From Pseudomonas sp. 8AS (lineage in GTDB: Bacteria > Pseudomonadota > Gammaproteobacteria > Pseudomonadales > Pseudomonadaceae), in contig NZ_LR733406.1 in NCBI RefSeq assembly GCF_902506505.1, positions 1,039,199-1,103,198 on the forward strand: a stretch of DNA of 64,000 bases, read 5' to 3'. The notes under the pieces are model-generated. The model searched no databases. It saw only the letters and a program-made list of their open reading frames with translations, and was not told the DNA's origin. Numbering within the stretch: the stretch's first letter is position 1; every line of letters begins with the position of its first letter. The position numbers and the translations under genes are program-made. Shown piece by piece: positions 21,710-30,324 of this stretch.

Positions 21710-21820
21710 GGCCGCAGTGTATCCGAAGGCGCGTTGCCGGTGGCCGAGCGCCAGCCTGTGGCCGGCCGTCGGTGCGGAAGAAAAGGGTGGCGTCCTTGCC
21801 AGAAACATTGCGCGCCTGGG

Positions 21821-22933
21821 TCAGTCGCTGAGCAGGCGACCCGTGCGGATCGGCGTGGCGCCGGCGACCTTGGCCAGCCACAGGCCGGGCTGGGCGAAGC
21901 GCAGGCGTTCGCGGGCGTAGAGCACGCCGTCGGTGCTGGCGCGCACCAGGGAGCGGCGGTCGCTGATCGGATCAAGCACTTCGAACAGCGGGTCGCCGAC
22001 CTTGACCTGGGCGCCCAGCGGCTGCAGGAAGCTGACCACGCCCGGGTGTGGCGCATAGGCGTACTGGGCGCCGGCGAAAGGGGTGGCGCTGCAGGTGCTG
22101 GCGGGGATGGCCGGCCAGTTGCCGCCGAGCAGCCCCTGGTCGGCGAGGAAGGCGAGGATCGCCTCGGCGTCACGACTGGCGCGTTGCGGTTCGGTATCGG
22201 CCATGCCGCCCAGTTCCACGGTGGCGGTCAGGCAGGCCAGCGGTACGGGCGCACCGGGGAAGGCCTCGGCCAGTTGCAGCCAGGGCGCGGCGCAGGCTTC
22301 GTCGAACGATTGGCCGCCGGAGTCCTCGGCCAACAGAGCCGCCTTGGCCTCCAGGCGCGCGGCCAGGCCCTGCAGGCGTGGCCAGGCTTGCGGCAGGGCG
22401 TAGAGCAGCATCACCGACTCGAAGTCGCAATGCAGGTCGAGCACCACGTCGGCGTCGCAGGCGTGTTGCAACAGCAGGCGCTGCAGGCCGTCGAGCTGCG
22501 ATTGCGGCTCGGGCAGCTGGCTGATCGCGCGGCGCATGGCCTGGCGGATCAGTTCGATGTTGCTGGCCGGGTCATCGCCCAGCTGGCCTTGCAGGCTGTG
22601 GATCAGTGGCGCGGCCAGGTTGGGGAAGTCGCGGTTGAAATTCTTGCCGCTGGAAAAATCGAAGCGGCCCTGGTGGGTGGCCTGGAGCATCTGGGCCAGG
22701 CCGATAGGGTTGGCGGCGGGGACCAGTTCGATCACCCCGCGCAGACAGCCGGCGTTTTCCAGCTCCTGCAGGCGCCGCTTGAGCTCCACTGCGACGCGCA
22801 TGCCCGGCAGCTCATCGGCATGCAGGGCCGCCTGGATATAGGCCTTGCGCGCACCGCTGCCGAAACGGAACACCGACAGGTTGCGCTGTGTGCCGAGACC
22901 GCTCCAGGGCAGGGAATACTCAAGGTGTTGCAT
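21821..22933 (-). CDS. succinylglutamate desuccinylase/aspartoacylase-family zinc hydrolase
   Basis: 370 residues, M14-like zinc amidohydrolase. Zinc-ligand motifs are HADELPGM (H-x-x-E; about residues 56-63) and the later DLHCDFES; NFNRDFPN is the substrate-carboxylate block. The C-terminal part (about 280-370) is a barrel-sandwich-like domain typical of AstE/AspA relatives. ATG 22933 (MQHLEYSLPW) is chosen, with AAGGA upstream; the frame is open further upstream. Beside cyanophycinases and a basic amino-acid binding protein, a plausible substrate is a beta-Asp-Arg dipeptide or another N-acyl-aspartate or arginine derivative. That is inference. Confidence 0.8.
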   Translation of the reverse strand: MQHLEYSLPWSGLGTQRNLSVFRFGSGARKAYIQAALHADELPGMRVAVELKRRLQELENAGCLRGVIELVPAANPIGLAQMLQATHQGRFDFSSGKNFNRDFPNLAAPLIHSLQGQLGDDPASNIELIRQAMRRAISQLPEPQSQLDGLQRLLLQHACDADVVLDLHCDFESVMLLYALPQAWPRLQGLAARLEAKAALLAEDSGGQSFDEACAAPWLQLAEAFPGAPVPLACLTATVELGGMADTEPQRASRDAEAILAFLADQGLLGGNWPAIPASTCSATPFAGAQYAYAPHPGVVSFLQPLGAQVKVGDPLFEVLDPISDRRSLVRASTDGVLYARERLRFAQPGLWLAKVAGATPIRTGRLLSD

Positions 22934-23077
22934 GGCGCTTCCTTGGAGTCTGTGCAGGCGTGCACTACATGGCTTTGCCTTCTGCGAGGGCTTGGCGGGC
23001 AGGCGCTGCGATTGAATGAGGGGCCTTAATGCGACATGCACCTGGCCGATTGGTCGGGTGCACGTCGCGGGCCGCTG

Positions 23078-23854
23078 TTACTGGCCGTAGATGTCGTAGG
23101 CGAAGTACTTGCTCTGGATTTCCTGGTACTTGCCGTTGCTGCGCAGGGCGGCGATGGCCTTGCTGAATTTCTCCGCGGTGGCCGTATCGCCCTTGCGCAC
23201 GGCGATACCGGCACCATTGCCGAAGTACTTGGGATCGTTGAAGTCCGGGCCGACCAGGGCGAAGCCCTTGCCGGAGTCGGTTTTCAGGAAGCCTTCGCCG
23301 ATGTTGACCACGTCGGCCAGGGTGGCGTCCAGACGGCCGTTGGCCAGGTCGAGGAAGGCCTCGTTCTGCGAACCGTAGCGCACCACCTCGATGCCTGCGT
23401 CGGCAAATTTGTCGCTGGCGTAGCGATCATAGGTCGAGGCGCGCTGCACCCCGACTTTCTTGCCCTTGAGGTCGACCAGCGGGTCGTTGACCACGCTGCC
23501 GGCCTTCATCGCCAGCTTGCCGGGGGTGTGGTAGTACTTCTTGGTGAAGTCGACCGACTTCAGACGGTCCGGGGTGATCGACATGGACGACAGCACGGCG
23601 TCGACCTTGCGCACTTTCAGCGACGGAATCAGGCCGTCGAATGCCTGCTCGACCCACTGGCACTTGACCTGCATCTGTTCGCACAGGGCATTGCCGATCT
23701 CGTAGTCGAAACCGCTGATCTTGCCGTCCGGCGTCTTGAAGGCAAAGGGTGGGTAGGCCGCTTCGATACCGATACGCAGGTCGGCTTCCTCCGCCTGGAC
23801 CATGGCGCTGAATGCGCTGAGCGCCAGGGCGCCGAGAAGTGCGATTTTTTTCAT
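23078..23854 (-). CDS. basic amino-acid ABC transporter substrate-binding protein (AotJ/HisJ-like)
   Basis: 258 residues. The signal peptide MKKIALLGALALSAFSAMVQA directs it to the periplasm. The mature part is a type II binding protein of the Lys/Arg/Orn/His class: LRIGIEAAYPPFAFKTPDGKISGFDYEIGNALC, LSSMSITPDRLKSVDFT, and GVQRASTYDRY where the ligand-contacting Arg lies. ATG 23854 has AAAGGAG upstream. No permease or ATPase genes accompany it, so it must use components encoded elsewhere. It is divergent from the cyanophycinase gene and paralogous to the protein at 28187-28948. Confidence 0.9.
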   Translation of the reverse strand: MKKIALLGALALSAFSAMVQAEEADLRIGIEAAYPPFAFKTPDGKISGFDYEIGNALCEQMQVKCQWVEQAFDGLIPSLKVRKVDAVLSSMSITPDRLKSVDFTKKYYHTPGKLAMKAGSVVNDPLVDLKGKKVGVQRASTYDRYASDKFADAGIEVVRYGSQNEAFLDLANGRLDATLADVVNIGEGFLKTDSGKGFALVGPDFNDPKYFGNGAGIAVRKGDTATAEKFSKAIAALRSNGKYQEIQSKYFAYDIYGQ

Positions 23855-24208
23855 TGTGATGACTCCTTTAAGTGGCGATTGAGCTCGTCGGAGCGGCCGG
23901 TGGCCGTCTGGCGGGCGGTGCTGCTTCGCACGCTGGCGAATGGGTGCAGCAGGAACCTTGTGGGTGCCTGCCCTGTGGTGGCTGCCTCGGTACAGCAAGC
24001 CCATCAGTAATTTGTAGTTTGGTGATACGTTTTTGTTCGTTAACGGTACTTATAAGAAAAAAACGTGTCAATAAGGATTCGTCCGTGAATTGTTTGAGTG
24101 GTTCGACGATTTTGCCTTAAGTGCCTGTTTAATAGTGTTTTTGTTAGTAATTTCCTGATCGTTTGGTCGGTTAAATGACCTGAATCTGGGGTTGCTTGCT
24201 GCTTTTTG

Positions 24209-24236
24209 TTGATATACAAGATTTCAAAAATATGAT
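24209..24236 (+). promoter_or_regulatory. sigma70 promoter of the cyanophycinase gene
   Basis: TTGATA (24209-24214), a 16-bp spacer and TATGAT (24231-24236), close to the sigma70 consensus. It would start a transcript near 24243, giving a leader of about 160 nt before ATG 24402. Confidence 0.6.
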
Positions 24237-24382
24237 TATTTGAAAAAAAACATTCAGCGCGGTTGCGCCCCGTCGAGCGGGTTTCGGGGCAAGGGAGTGG
24301 TCGGTGCGCGGTTGGCGTGCCGGGGGATCAGGAGGATGCGCTGGGTCTGCTGGGCTGGGCCGTCAGGGCCCGTGGTATTCAC

Positions 24383-24390
24383 AACAACAA
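24383..24390 (+). promoter_or_regulatory. candidate Hfq/Crc CA motif before cyanophycinase
   Basis: AACAACAA followed by GAGCAACAAGA lies just before ATG 24402, in the region normally occupied by the ribosome site, which is otherwise weak. It is the same motif as before hutU and the histidine transporter, so catabolite repression of the polymer-degrading enzyme is likely. Confidence 0.55.
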
Positions 24391-24401
24391 GAGCAACAAG
24401 A

Positions 24402-26174
24402 ATGACAATGCAGCCGAAACGTGGCGCCCTGGTCGCCGCCCTGATCCTTTGCGGTTTTTCTGCGCCGGCCCTGGCCGATGGCAACCTGCTGGCCGTGGGC
24501 GGCATGCTGCGCGCCAGCAACACGGCGGTATACGAGAAGCTCATCGAGCTGGCCGGCGGTGCCGACCAGGCTCGCATCGCCATCATGCCCACCGCCAGCG
24601 GCAGCCTGAGTTCGAGCAAGCGCTTCCAGGGCGAGCTGCAAGCCCTGGGCGTACCGGCCGAGCACATCAGCATCGTCGGCATCGACAAGCAGAACTACCA
24701 GACCAGCATGAACGACCCGGCTGCGGTCAAACCGCTGACCGAGGCGACCGCCGTATGGTTCGTTGGCGGCGACCAGGCGCGCATCGCCCGCGCCCTGTAC
24801 AACGCCGATGGCAGCGAGTCGCTGACCCTCAAGGCGGTGCGCCAGGTGTTCGCCAAGGGCGGCGTGGTGGCGGGCAGCAGTGCCGGTGCGAGCATCCTCG
24901 GGGCGACCATGCCGACCGCCTACGGGGTGGTCATGGACACCCTCGACTTCGGCGTCGCGCAGCAGGCCGACCAGCGTGGTACCGCCCTGCTCAAGGGCGC
25001 CGGGCTGTTCAAGGCCGGCATCATCGACCAGCACTTCGACCAGATCGAGGAAACCAGCAGCGGGCGGGCCGCGCGCATGGCCAGCTACCTGGTGGGCCAG
25101 CAGCCGGCCAAGGGTTTCGGCCTGGATACCAACACCGCGATCTGGGTCAAGCCTGATGGCCAGCTGGAAGTGCTCGGTGAGGGCTACCTGACCGTGATGG
25201 ATGCCAGCCAGGCCAGCAAGGACTTCGGGGTCTACGGCACGCGCCTGCAGAACGTGCGCCTGGCCATGCTCGGCCATGGTGATCGCTACGACCTGAACAG
25301 CGGCAAGGTGCAGCCGGCCGAGGGCAAGGCGGCGATCACCGCCGGCAACGAATACCTGGTCGGCAACCAGCTGCTCACCGATCTCTCCGCCGTTTCGGCC
25401 ATGTCGCGTGCGGTACTCTATGGCCTGGCCGACAACACCGCCACCCGCCAGGTGGGCCTGATGACCCGCTACAACCCGGCCAACGGCTACCACTACGGTT
25501 ACCGTTTCGAGTTCAGCGAAACCGAGGGTTTCAGCGCCCACAGCCGCTTCCAGGATTCCCTGACCAACTACACGGTCAGTGGCGTGCGCCTGGACATCAC
25601 CCCGGTCGATGCCGCCCTGCGCGACCCGGCACGCAGCACCCCACAGGACGTCGGCAGCAGCCGCTGGCCGGAGGCGGTGCGCGCGGTGACCTTCCGCGGC
25701 CTGATGACCAGCGATGCCAGCAACCGTTTCGAGCCCAAGCGCGCGCTGACCCGTTTCGAACTGGCCAATGCCCTGCAGATGACCCTGGCCGCCGAGCCGG
25801 CGCTGGACAAGCTGCCCAAGCTGGCCGACGTGCCGGCCGAGCATCCACTGCGCGAGCAGATCGAGGTAGTGCTTTCCCATGGCTGGCTGCAGGCCGATGG
25901 CCGCTTCGAGGGCGAGCGCCCGGTCACCCGCCAGGACTGGGCGCTGGCCTGCAAGGCGCTGGTCGAGGGCTTCGCCAAGACCAGCCTGGTCCAGCGTGCC
26001 GAACTGAAGGATGTGCAAGGCCTGGATCCGGCCGTGGCCGAAGCCGCCGCGCTGACGGTCGGCGCCGGCTGGCTGAGTGCCGAGCAGGGCCGCTTCGAGC
26101 CCGAGCGTGTGGTCAGCCGCGAGGAAGTGGCCTACAGCCTGGCGCGTTTGCTCGGTCTCGCCGAGCCGTCCTGA
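24402..26174 (+). CDS. secreted cyanophycinase with C-terminal SLH-like repeats
   Basis: 590 residues. The signal peptide (MTMQPKRGALVAALILCGFS, cleavage near ALA-DG) is followed by a peptidase S51 domain (about 25-300): LLAVGGMLRASN, FVGGDQARIARAL, the nucleophile elbow GSSAGAS with Ser160, and DQHFDQIEE. Cyanophycinases cut multi-L-arginyl-poly-L-aspartate to beta-Asp-Arg dipeptides. A linker domain is followed by three repeats (about 412-468, 473-528, 536-586), each with 'G-W/L-x...F-E/P-x-x..(V/L)-(T/S)-R-x-(E/D)', the S-layer homology pattern. ATG 24402 or 24408 may be used. The SLH part may anchor the enzyme or bind a surface polymer. Confidence 0.85.
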   Translation: MTMQPKRGALVAALILCGFSAPALADGNLLAVGGMLRASNTAVYEKLIELAGGADQARIAIMPTASGSLSSSKRFQGELQALGVPAEHISIVGIDKQNYQTSMNDPAAVKPLTEATAVWFVGGDQARIARALYNADGSESLTLKAVRQVFAKGGVVAGSSAGASILGATMPTAYGVVMDTLDFGVAQQADQRGTALLKGAGLFKAGIIDQHFDQIEETSSGRAARMASYLVGQQPAKGFGLDTNTAIWVKPDGQLEVLGEGYLTVMDASQASKDFGVYGTRLQNVRLAMLGHGDRYDLNSGKVQPAEGKAAITAGNEYLVGNQLLTDLSAVSAMSRAVLYGLADNTATRQVGLMTRYNPANGYHYGYRFEFSETEGFSAHSRFQDSLTNYTVSGVRLDITPVDAALRDPARSTPQDVGSSRWPEAVRAVTFRGLMTSDASNRFEPKRALTRFELANALQMTLAAEPALDKLPKLADVPAEHPLREQIEVVLSHGWLQADGRFEGERPVTRQDWALACKALVEGFAKTSLVQRAELKDVQGLDPAVAEAAALTVGAGWLSAEQGRFEPERVVSREEVAYSLARLLGLAEPS

Positions 26175-26195
26175 CCCCCTGAAAAAACCTTGATT

Positions 26196-26217
26196 TCGCC
26201 CTGCTGCGGCAGGGCGA
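26196..26217 (+). terminator. hairpin after SLH-cyanophycinase
   Basis: TCGCCCTGC (26196-26204) pairs with GCAGGGCGA (26209-26217) across a TGCG loop, 22 bp after the stop codon. There is no T-run, so it is probably a partial terminator or mRNA end structure before the small gene at 26262. Confidence 0.45.
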
Positions 26218-26261
26218 GCGGGGCGCTTTGTGCCCGAGAAAAGCCAGTCGAGAAGGTACTC

Positions 26262-26585
26262 ATGCAATTAACCCATCTGGAGTTGTTCGCCCTGGACAAG
26301 CTGCTGCACGACCACGAGCCCGCGGTGCAGGCCCTGAAAAGCCCGGTCGCTTTGGTCCTCGAACGGGTCGAAACGCCAGCCGGCTTCTACTCGGTGATCC
26401 AGCTGCAGCAGCGCCTGGCCAGTGCCGGGGAGCTGTTGGAACGCGAGTGGAAGTTTCGCCTCAAGCGCCTGAAAAGCGCGGGTTACTTCGTCTGCTGGCT
26501 GGATGGCGAGTCGACGTTGTGCCTAGAGGCGGTGATCAGCAGGGGCGTACGGCCAGCGGTGTTCACACCGGAACTGTTTGTCTGA
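26262..26585 (+). CDS. small protein of unknown function
   Basis: 107 residues, no signal peptide or membrane segment, not recognised. The sequence begins MQLTHLELFALDKLLHDHEP and contains REWKFRLKRLKSAGYFVCWLDGESTLCLEAVI, suggesting a helical N-terminal half and a short beta-rich C-terminal half. ATG 26262 has GAAGG about eight bases upstream; an earlier in-frame start at 26190 would run through the preceding hairpin. It lies between the SLH-cyanophycinase and the OprD porin on the same strand, so it may act in the same process. The codon choice looks like a real gene. Confidence 0.6.
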   Translation: MQLTHLELFALDKLLHDHEPAVQALKSPVALVLERVETPAGFYSVIQLQQRLASAGELLEREWKFRLKRLKSAGYFVCWLDGESTLCLEAVISRGVRPAVFTPELFV

Positions 26586-26604
26586 CCGGGTCGGCAAAAA
26601 CCTG

Positions 26605-26624
26605 AAGCCCTGCGAGGGGCTTTT
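26605..26624 (+). terminator. weak terminator before oprD-like gene
   Basis: AAGCCC (26605-26610) pairs with GGGCTT (26617-26622), followed by TT. It is a short stem 25 bp before the porin ATG, so it probably only partly separates the two genes. Confidence 0.45.
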
Positions 26625-26648
26625 CAATAACACTAAACGGAGTAAGTC

Positions 26649-28025
26649 ATGAACCTTGTAAAACTGAGTTGTCTCGCGCTGGCTATCAGCGCTGCCAGCA
26701 CCCAGCTGGCGCTGGCGGGTGATCAGCAGGAATCCAAGGGTTTTGTCGAGGACAGCTCGCTCAACCTGCTCAACCGTAACCTCTACATCAATCGGGATTT
26801 CCGTAACGGTGCAAGCAACAGCCAGGGCACCAACCGCGCGAAGCCGGCGGATGAGCGCAATGGCTACCGTGAAGAGTGGGCGCAGGGCCTGCACGCACAA
26901 TTCGCCTCGGGTTACACCCAAGGCACCGTTGGCGTGGGTGTCGATGCCCATGCGTTCGGTGGCATCAAGCTGGATAGCGGTCGTGGCCGCACCGGCACGG
27001 GTCTGCTGCCGATCAGCAACAACAAGACCGCCGACGCCGAAGTGCCTGACTCCTACGGTGAAGTCGGTGGTGCGCTCAAGGCGCGCCTGTCTTCCACCGA
27101 GCTGAAGTGGGGTGAGCTGCGTACCGGTGCGCCGGTGTTTGCCACCGCCGACAGCCGTTTGCTGCCGGAAACCGCTACCGGCTTGCACCTCAGCAGTGGC
27201 GACATCTCCGGTCTGAGCCTGGAGGCGGGTCACTTCACCGCGTACAACTTCCGTGACTCGACCAACAGCGACGACAACCTGCACACCAATTACTCCGATA
27301 CCGATGTGCGCACCCTGGACTTCGTGGGTGGCTCCTACGGCATCACCGATGACCTCAGCGTCATGCTCTACACCTCTGAAGCCGAAGATCACTGGTATCA
27401 GCACTATGCCAATGCCAACTACCACATCGGTCTGGCTGAAGATCAGTCGCTGAACTTCGACTTCAACGTCTACCGCACCGACTCCACCGGCGAGGAGCTG
27501 GCTGGCGAGGTCAGCAACACCACCTGGAGCCTGGCGGCCGCCTACAAGATTGGCGCGCACAAGTTCACCCTGGCGCACCAGCAGGTGAACGGCGACACGC
27601 CGTTTGACTATGTCGGTGGTGACTCGATCTTCCTGGCCAACGCCGTGCAGATTTCCGACTTCAACGCCCCCGGCATGAAATCGCTGCAGGCCCGCTATGA
27701 CCTCGATCTGGCGACCTTCGGGGTGCCAGGCCTGACGTTCATGACGCGCTATGTCACCGGGCAGGGCTCTGAAGACGCCGGTGACTACAGCGTCGATGGC
27801 GACAACTTCGCCGGCGGTGGCGACAGCACCTATGGCGGCTACAACAATGCCAAGTGGCATGAGCTGGATGTTGATGTGAAGTACGTGCTGCAGGACGGGC
27901 CGGCCAAGGACTTGTCCTTCCGCGCTCGCGCTGCCACCTACCGCGGCAACTCGGAAGCGTCCAACGACTACAGCGATATCAACGAATTTCGTCTGATCGT
28001 CGACTACCCGCTGAGCATTCTGTAA
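26649..28025 (+). CDS. OprD-family outer-membrane porin
   Basis: 458 residues. The signal peptide MNLVKLSCLALAISAASTQLALA is followed by an 18-strand OprD barrel. Family landmarks are GFVEDSSLNLLNRNLYINRDFR, YREEWAQGLHAQFASGYTQGTVGVGVDAHAFGGIKLD, GELRTGAPVFATADSRLLPE and a C-terminal INEFRLIVDYPLSIL. OprD proteins of the OccD type pass basic amino acids and small peptides through a positively selected arginine ladder, which suits uptake of arginine or Asp-Arg dipeptides. GGAG precedes the start. Two hairpins follow. GC content appears slightly lower than in the flanking genes. Confidence 0.93.
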   Translation: MNLVKLSCLALAISAASTQLALAGDQQESKGFVEDSSLNLLNRNLYINRDFRNGASNSQGTNRAKPADERNGYREEWAQGLHAQFASGYTQGTVGVGVDAHAFGGIKLDSGRGRTGTGLLPISNNKTADAEVPDSYGEVGGALKARLSSTELKWGELRTGAPVFATADSRLLPETATGLHLSSGDISGLSLEAGHFTAYNFRDSTNSDDNLHTNYSDTDVRTLDFVGGSYGITDDLSVMLYTSEAEDHWYQHYANANYHIGLAEDQSLNFDFNVYRTDSTGEELAGEVSNTTWSLAAAYKIGAHKFTLAHQQVNGDTPFDYVGGDSIFLANAVQISDFNAPGMKSLQARYDLDLATFGVPGLTFMTRYVTGQGSEDAGDYSVDGDNFAGGGDSTYGGYNNAKWHELDVDVKYVLQDGPAKDLSFRARAATYRGNSEASNDYSDINEFRLIVDYPLSIL

Positions 28026-28034
28026 CGCGTCGTC

Positions 28035-28133
28035 CAGCCCGTGGCCATGCAACCACGGGCTGCAGCCGTTTTTCTTAAGGTCTGCTCCGATTGCTCCTTT
28101 GACCTTACGGCGCCCGTATGGCGCCGTTTTTTT
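28035..28133 (+). terminator. double terminator after the porin gene
   Basis: CAGCCCGTGG (28035-28044) pairs with CCACGGGCTG (28053-28062), with a T-run a few bases later. A second, stronger hairpin ACGGCGCC (28107-28114) with GGCGCCGT (28120-28127) is followed by T7. Expression of the genes from 28187 therefore needs read-through or a promoter in the 50-bp gap, which I do not see clearly. Confidence 0.75.
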
Positions 28134-28186
28134 CCGGTAGAGGGCACCTGGCAGTACCGGCCGACCTGCAACAAGGAGGCGTGGAT

Positions 28187-28948
28187 ATGCGTGCGTACGG
28201 GTTGTTAGTGGCAGGGTTGCTGGCCTTCACGGTCCAGGCGGAGCCCCTGCGAATCGCCATGGAAGGACAGTTTCCGCCCTTCGAGGAGCTCGATCAGAAC
28301 GGTCAGCTCAAGGGCTTCAATGTCGACATCGCCAATGCCTTGTGCGAGCAGATGAAAACCGACTGCCAGTTGCAGCGGTTCGCCTGGGACGAGCTGATCC
28401 CGGCCCTGCAGGAGCGGCGCACGGACCTGATCCTGGCGTCCATGTCGATTACCGAGGAACGCCTCAAGCAGGTGGACTTCACCGAGAAATATGCGCAGAC
28501 GCCGGCGTTCTTCTTCGCCCGCGAAGGCACCGTCAACGAAGTCATCATCACCCCGCGGCGCATCGGCAGCAAACGCCTGGGCGTGCAGCGCGGCACCACC
28601 TATGACCGCTACCTGAGCGAGCGCTTTGCCAAGCATGTGGCGATCGAGCGTTTCGACAGTGCGGCGGCGACCTACCAGGCACTCCACGCAGGGCGCGTCG
28701 ACCTGGTGCTGGACGATGCGGTGTCCGGTTACTTCGGTTTCATCGATACGGCCAACGGCGCGGGCTTCGAGCGGGTTGGCAACGCCGTGGTGGCACCGAA
28801 GTTCTTCGGCAAGGGCCAGGGCATTGCCCTGCGCAAAGGCGAGGAGGCGCTCAAGGTCCGCTTGAACCGGGCGCTGGTGGCCATTCTCGACAACGGCGTG
28901 TATGCGCGCATCGAGAAGCAGTACTTCAAGCAGTTCAGCGTTTATTGA
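28187..28948 (+). CDS. polar/basic amino-acid substrate-binding protein, second copy
   Basis: 253 residues. Short signal peptide (MRAYGLLVAGLLAFTVQA), then a type II solute-binding protein: LRIAMEGQFPPFEELDQNGQLKGFNVDIANALCEQM, LASMSITEERLKQVDFTEKYAQTP, GVQRGTTYDRYLSERF, LDDAVSGYFGF. It resembles the binding protein at 23078-23854 but is clearly diverged. AAGGAGG lies at 28173-28179. It too lacks adjacent permease genes, and is followed 107 bp later by a cyanophycinase, suggesting that it captures released dipeptides or arginine. Confidence 0.88.
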   Translation: MRAYGLLVAGLLAFTVQAEPLRIAMEGQFPPFEELDQNGQLKGFNVDIANALCEQMKTDCQLQRFAWDELIPALQERRTDLILASMSITEERLKQVDFTEKYAQTPAFFFAREGTVNEVIITPRRIGSKRLGVQRGTTYDRYLSERFAKHVAIERFDSAAATYQALHAGRVDLVLDDAVSGYFGFIDTANGAGFERVGNAVVAPKFFGKGQGIALRKGEEALKVRLNRALVAILDNGVYARIEKQYFKQFSVY

Positions 28949-29055
28949 GGGGGCGGCACGGCCTGACAGGCAATTCCGTTCTACGACAACCCGCTACAGC
29001 AGTACAGAAACCCACAGCCACAGTGCAGGCAACTGCACGTCTCGGAGAAATCACG

Positions 29056-30324
29056 ATGACGATAAGAAAGACGGTATGGCGTTACGCGGTGCTACTCATT
29101 GCCCTGTTGCCCGGACTCGGGCAAGCGGCCGGCGCCCTGTTGCTGGTCGGTGGCGGCCTCAAGGATGACAACGCTGCCATCTATCAGCGCTTCATCCAGC
29201 TTGCCGGCGGCACTGGCCAGGCCAGGATCGGCGTGATCACCGCCGCCTCTATTCCGGAAAGCCAGGATCCGGATGCCGGCACCGCCAATGCCGCCAACTC
29301 GCGGGCCAACGGCGAGTACTACGCCAACCTGCTGCGCACCACCTATGGCGCGGCGGATGCGCAGTGGATTCCCATCGACCTGGACAATATCGCCAACAGC
29401 AGCAACCCGACGGTGGTCAGCCAGATCAATGGCATGACCGGTTTCTTCTTCGGTGGCGGCGACCAGTCGCGTCTGACCCAGGTGCTGCAGACCAGCAGCC
29501 GGGCCGATACCCCGGCGCTGGCGGCGATCCGCGCGCGCTATGCGGCCGGCGCCGTGCTGGCCGGCACCAGCGCCGGCACCGCGATCATGGTCGACGGGCC
29601 GATGGTCACCGGTGGCGAGAGCTACGAGGCACTGCGCTACGGGCCGTATACCACGCCGTCCGGTGATGATCTGTCCTATGACCCGCAGGGCGGCTTCGGC
29701 TTCTTCAACTACGGCCTGCTCGATACCCACTTCAGCGAGCGCGGTCGCCAGGGGCGCATTGTGCGGCTGGCCGACTACACCAATGTGCCGTTCGCCTTCG
29801 GCGTGGACGAGAACACCGGTCTGCTGGTGCAGAACAATGCCAGCCTCGGCCAGGTCGAGATGGAAGTCATCGGTGCCGGCGGCGTGTTCGTCTTCGACCT
29901 GCGCAATGCCGAGCTGGGCAGTGGCAGCACCTGGGCCCTGTACGACGTGCTGGCCAGCTACCTGACCAGTGGCGACAAGTACCGTCCGCAGACCGGCCAG
30001 TTCGTCATCGCCAGCGCCAAGACCAGTCTGCGCGGCCGCGAGCAGTACAGCACGGCGATGACCGCCACCGGCGACATCTTCAGCAGCCCGAACAACAGCG
30101 GGGCCAATGGCCGCAACAAGCCGCGCGAGTTCGTCAAGGTCAGTGCCGACCTGTTCAACAGCCGCTCCACCAGTACCCTGGGGCGCACTTATGAGGCCAA
30201 TCCGCGCTATCGCGTCGACCTGATCAAGAGCACCCAGTTCGACAGCCATGGCTATAAAGGCACCGTGGGCGGGCAGAGCCTGACTTCCTACCTGCGTCTG
30301 CTGGTGGATATGCGCCTCAACTGA
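29056..30324 (+). CDS. cphE: secreted cyanophycinase (CphE-type)
   Basis: 422 residues. Signal peptide MTIRKTVWRYAVLLIALLPG then peptidase S51. Diagnostic blocks are LLLVGGGLKDDNAAIYQRFI, GFFFGGGDQSRLTQVL, the nucleophile AGTSAGTAIMVDG with Ser172, GESYEALRYG, and LLDTHFSERGRQGRI, which matches the 'D-x-H-F-x-x-R' motif of extracellular cyanophycinases. The expected product is beta-Asp-Arg. Length and lack of repeats match pseudomonad CphE better than the 590-residue paralogue upstream. The start has GGAGAA upstream. No cyanophycin synthetase is in the window, so this is a scavenging enzyme. Confidence 0.9.
   Translation: MTIRKTVWRYAVLLIALLPGLGQAAGALLLVGGGLKDDNAAIYQRFIQLAGGTGQARIGVITAASIPESQDPDAGTANAANSRANGEYYANLLRTTYGAADAQWIPIDLDNIANSSNPTVVSQINGMTGFFFGGGDQSRLTQVLQTSSRADTPALAAIRARYAAGAVLAGTSAGTAIMVDGPMVTGGESYEALRYGPYTTPSGDDLSYDPQGGFGFFNYGLLDTHFSERGRQGRIVRLADYTNVPFAFGVDENTGLLVQNNASLGQVEMEVIGAGGVFVFDLRNAELGSGSTWALYDVLASYLTSGDKYRPQTGQFVIASAKTSLRGREQYSTAMTATGDIFSSPNNSGANGRNKPREFVKVSADLFNSRSTSTLGRTYEANPRYRVDLIKSTQFDSHGYKGTVGGQSLTSYLRLLVDMRLN

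Larger units (their letters stand above)
23855..24401. other. AT-rich divergent regulatory region of the cyanophycin locus
   Basis: 547 bp between divergently transcribed genes. About 24000-24250 is markedly AT-richer than the surroundings. It contains a good plus-strand promoter (24209-24236), poly-A/T tracts such as the A-runs at 24056-24063 and 24242-24250, and the untranslated leader of the cyanophycinase. No coding frame is convincing. Binding sites for the RpiR regulator are expected here but I cannot identify a clear operator. Confidence 0.5.
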
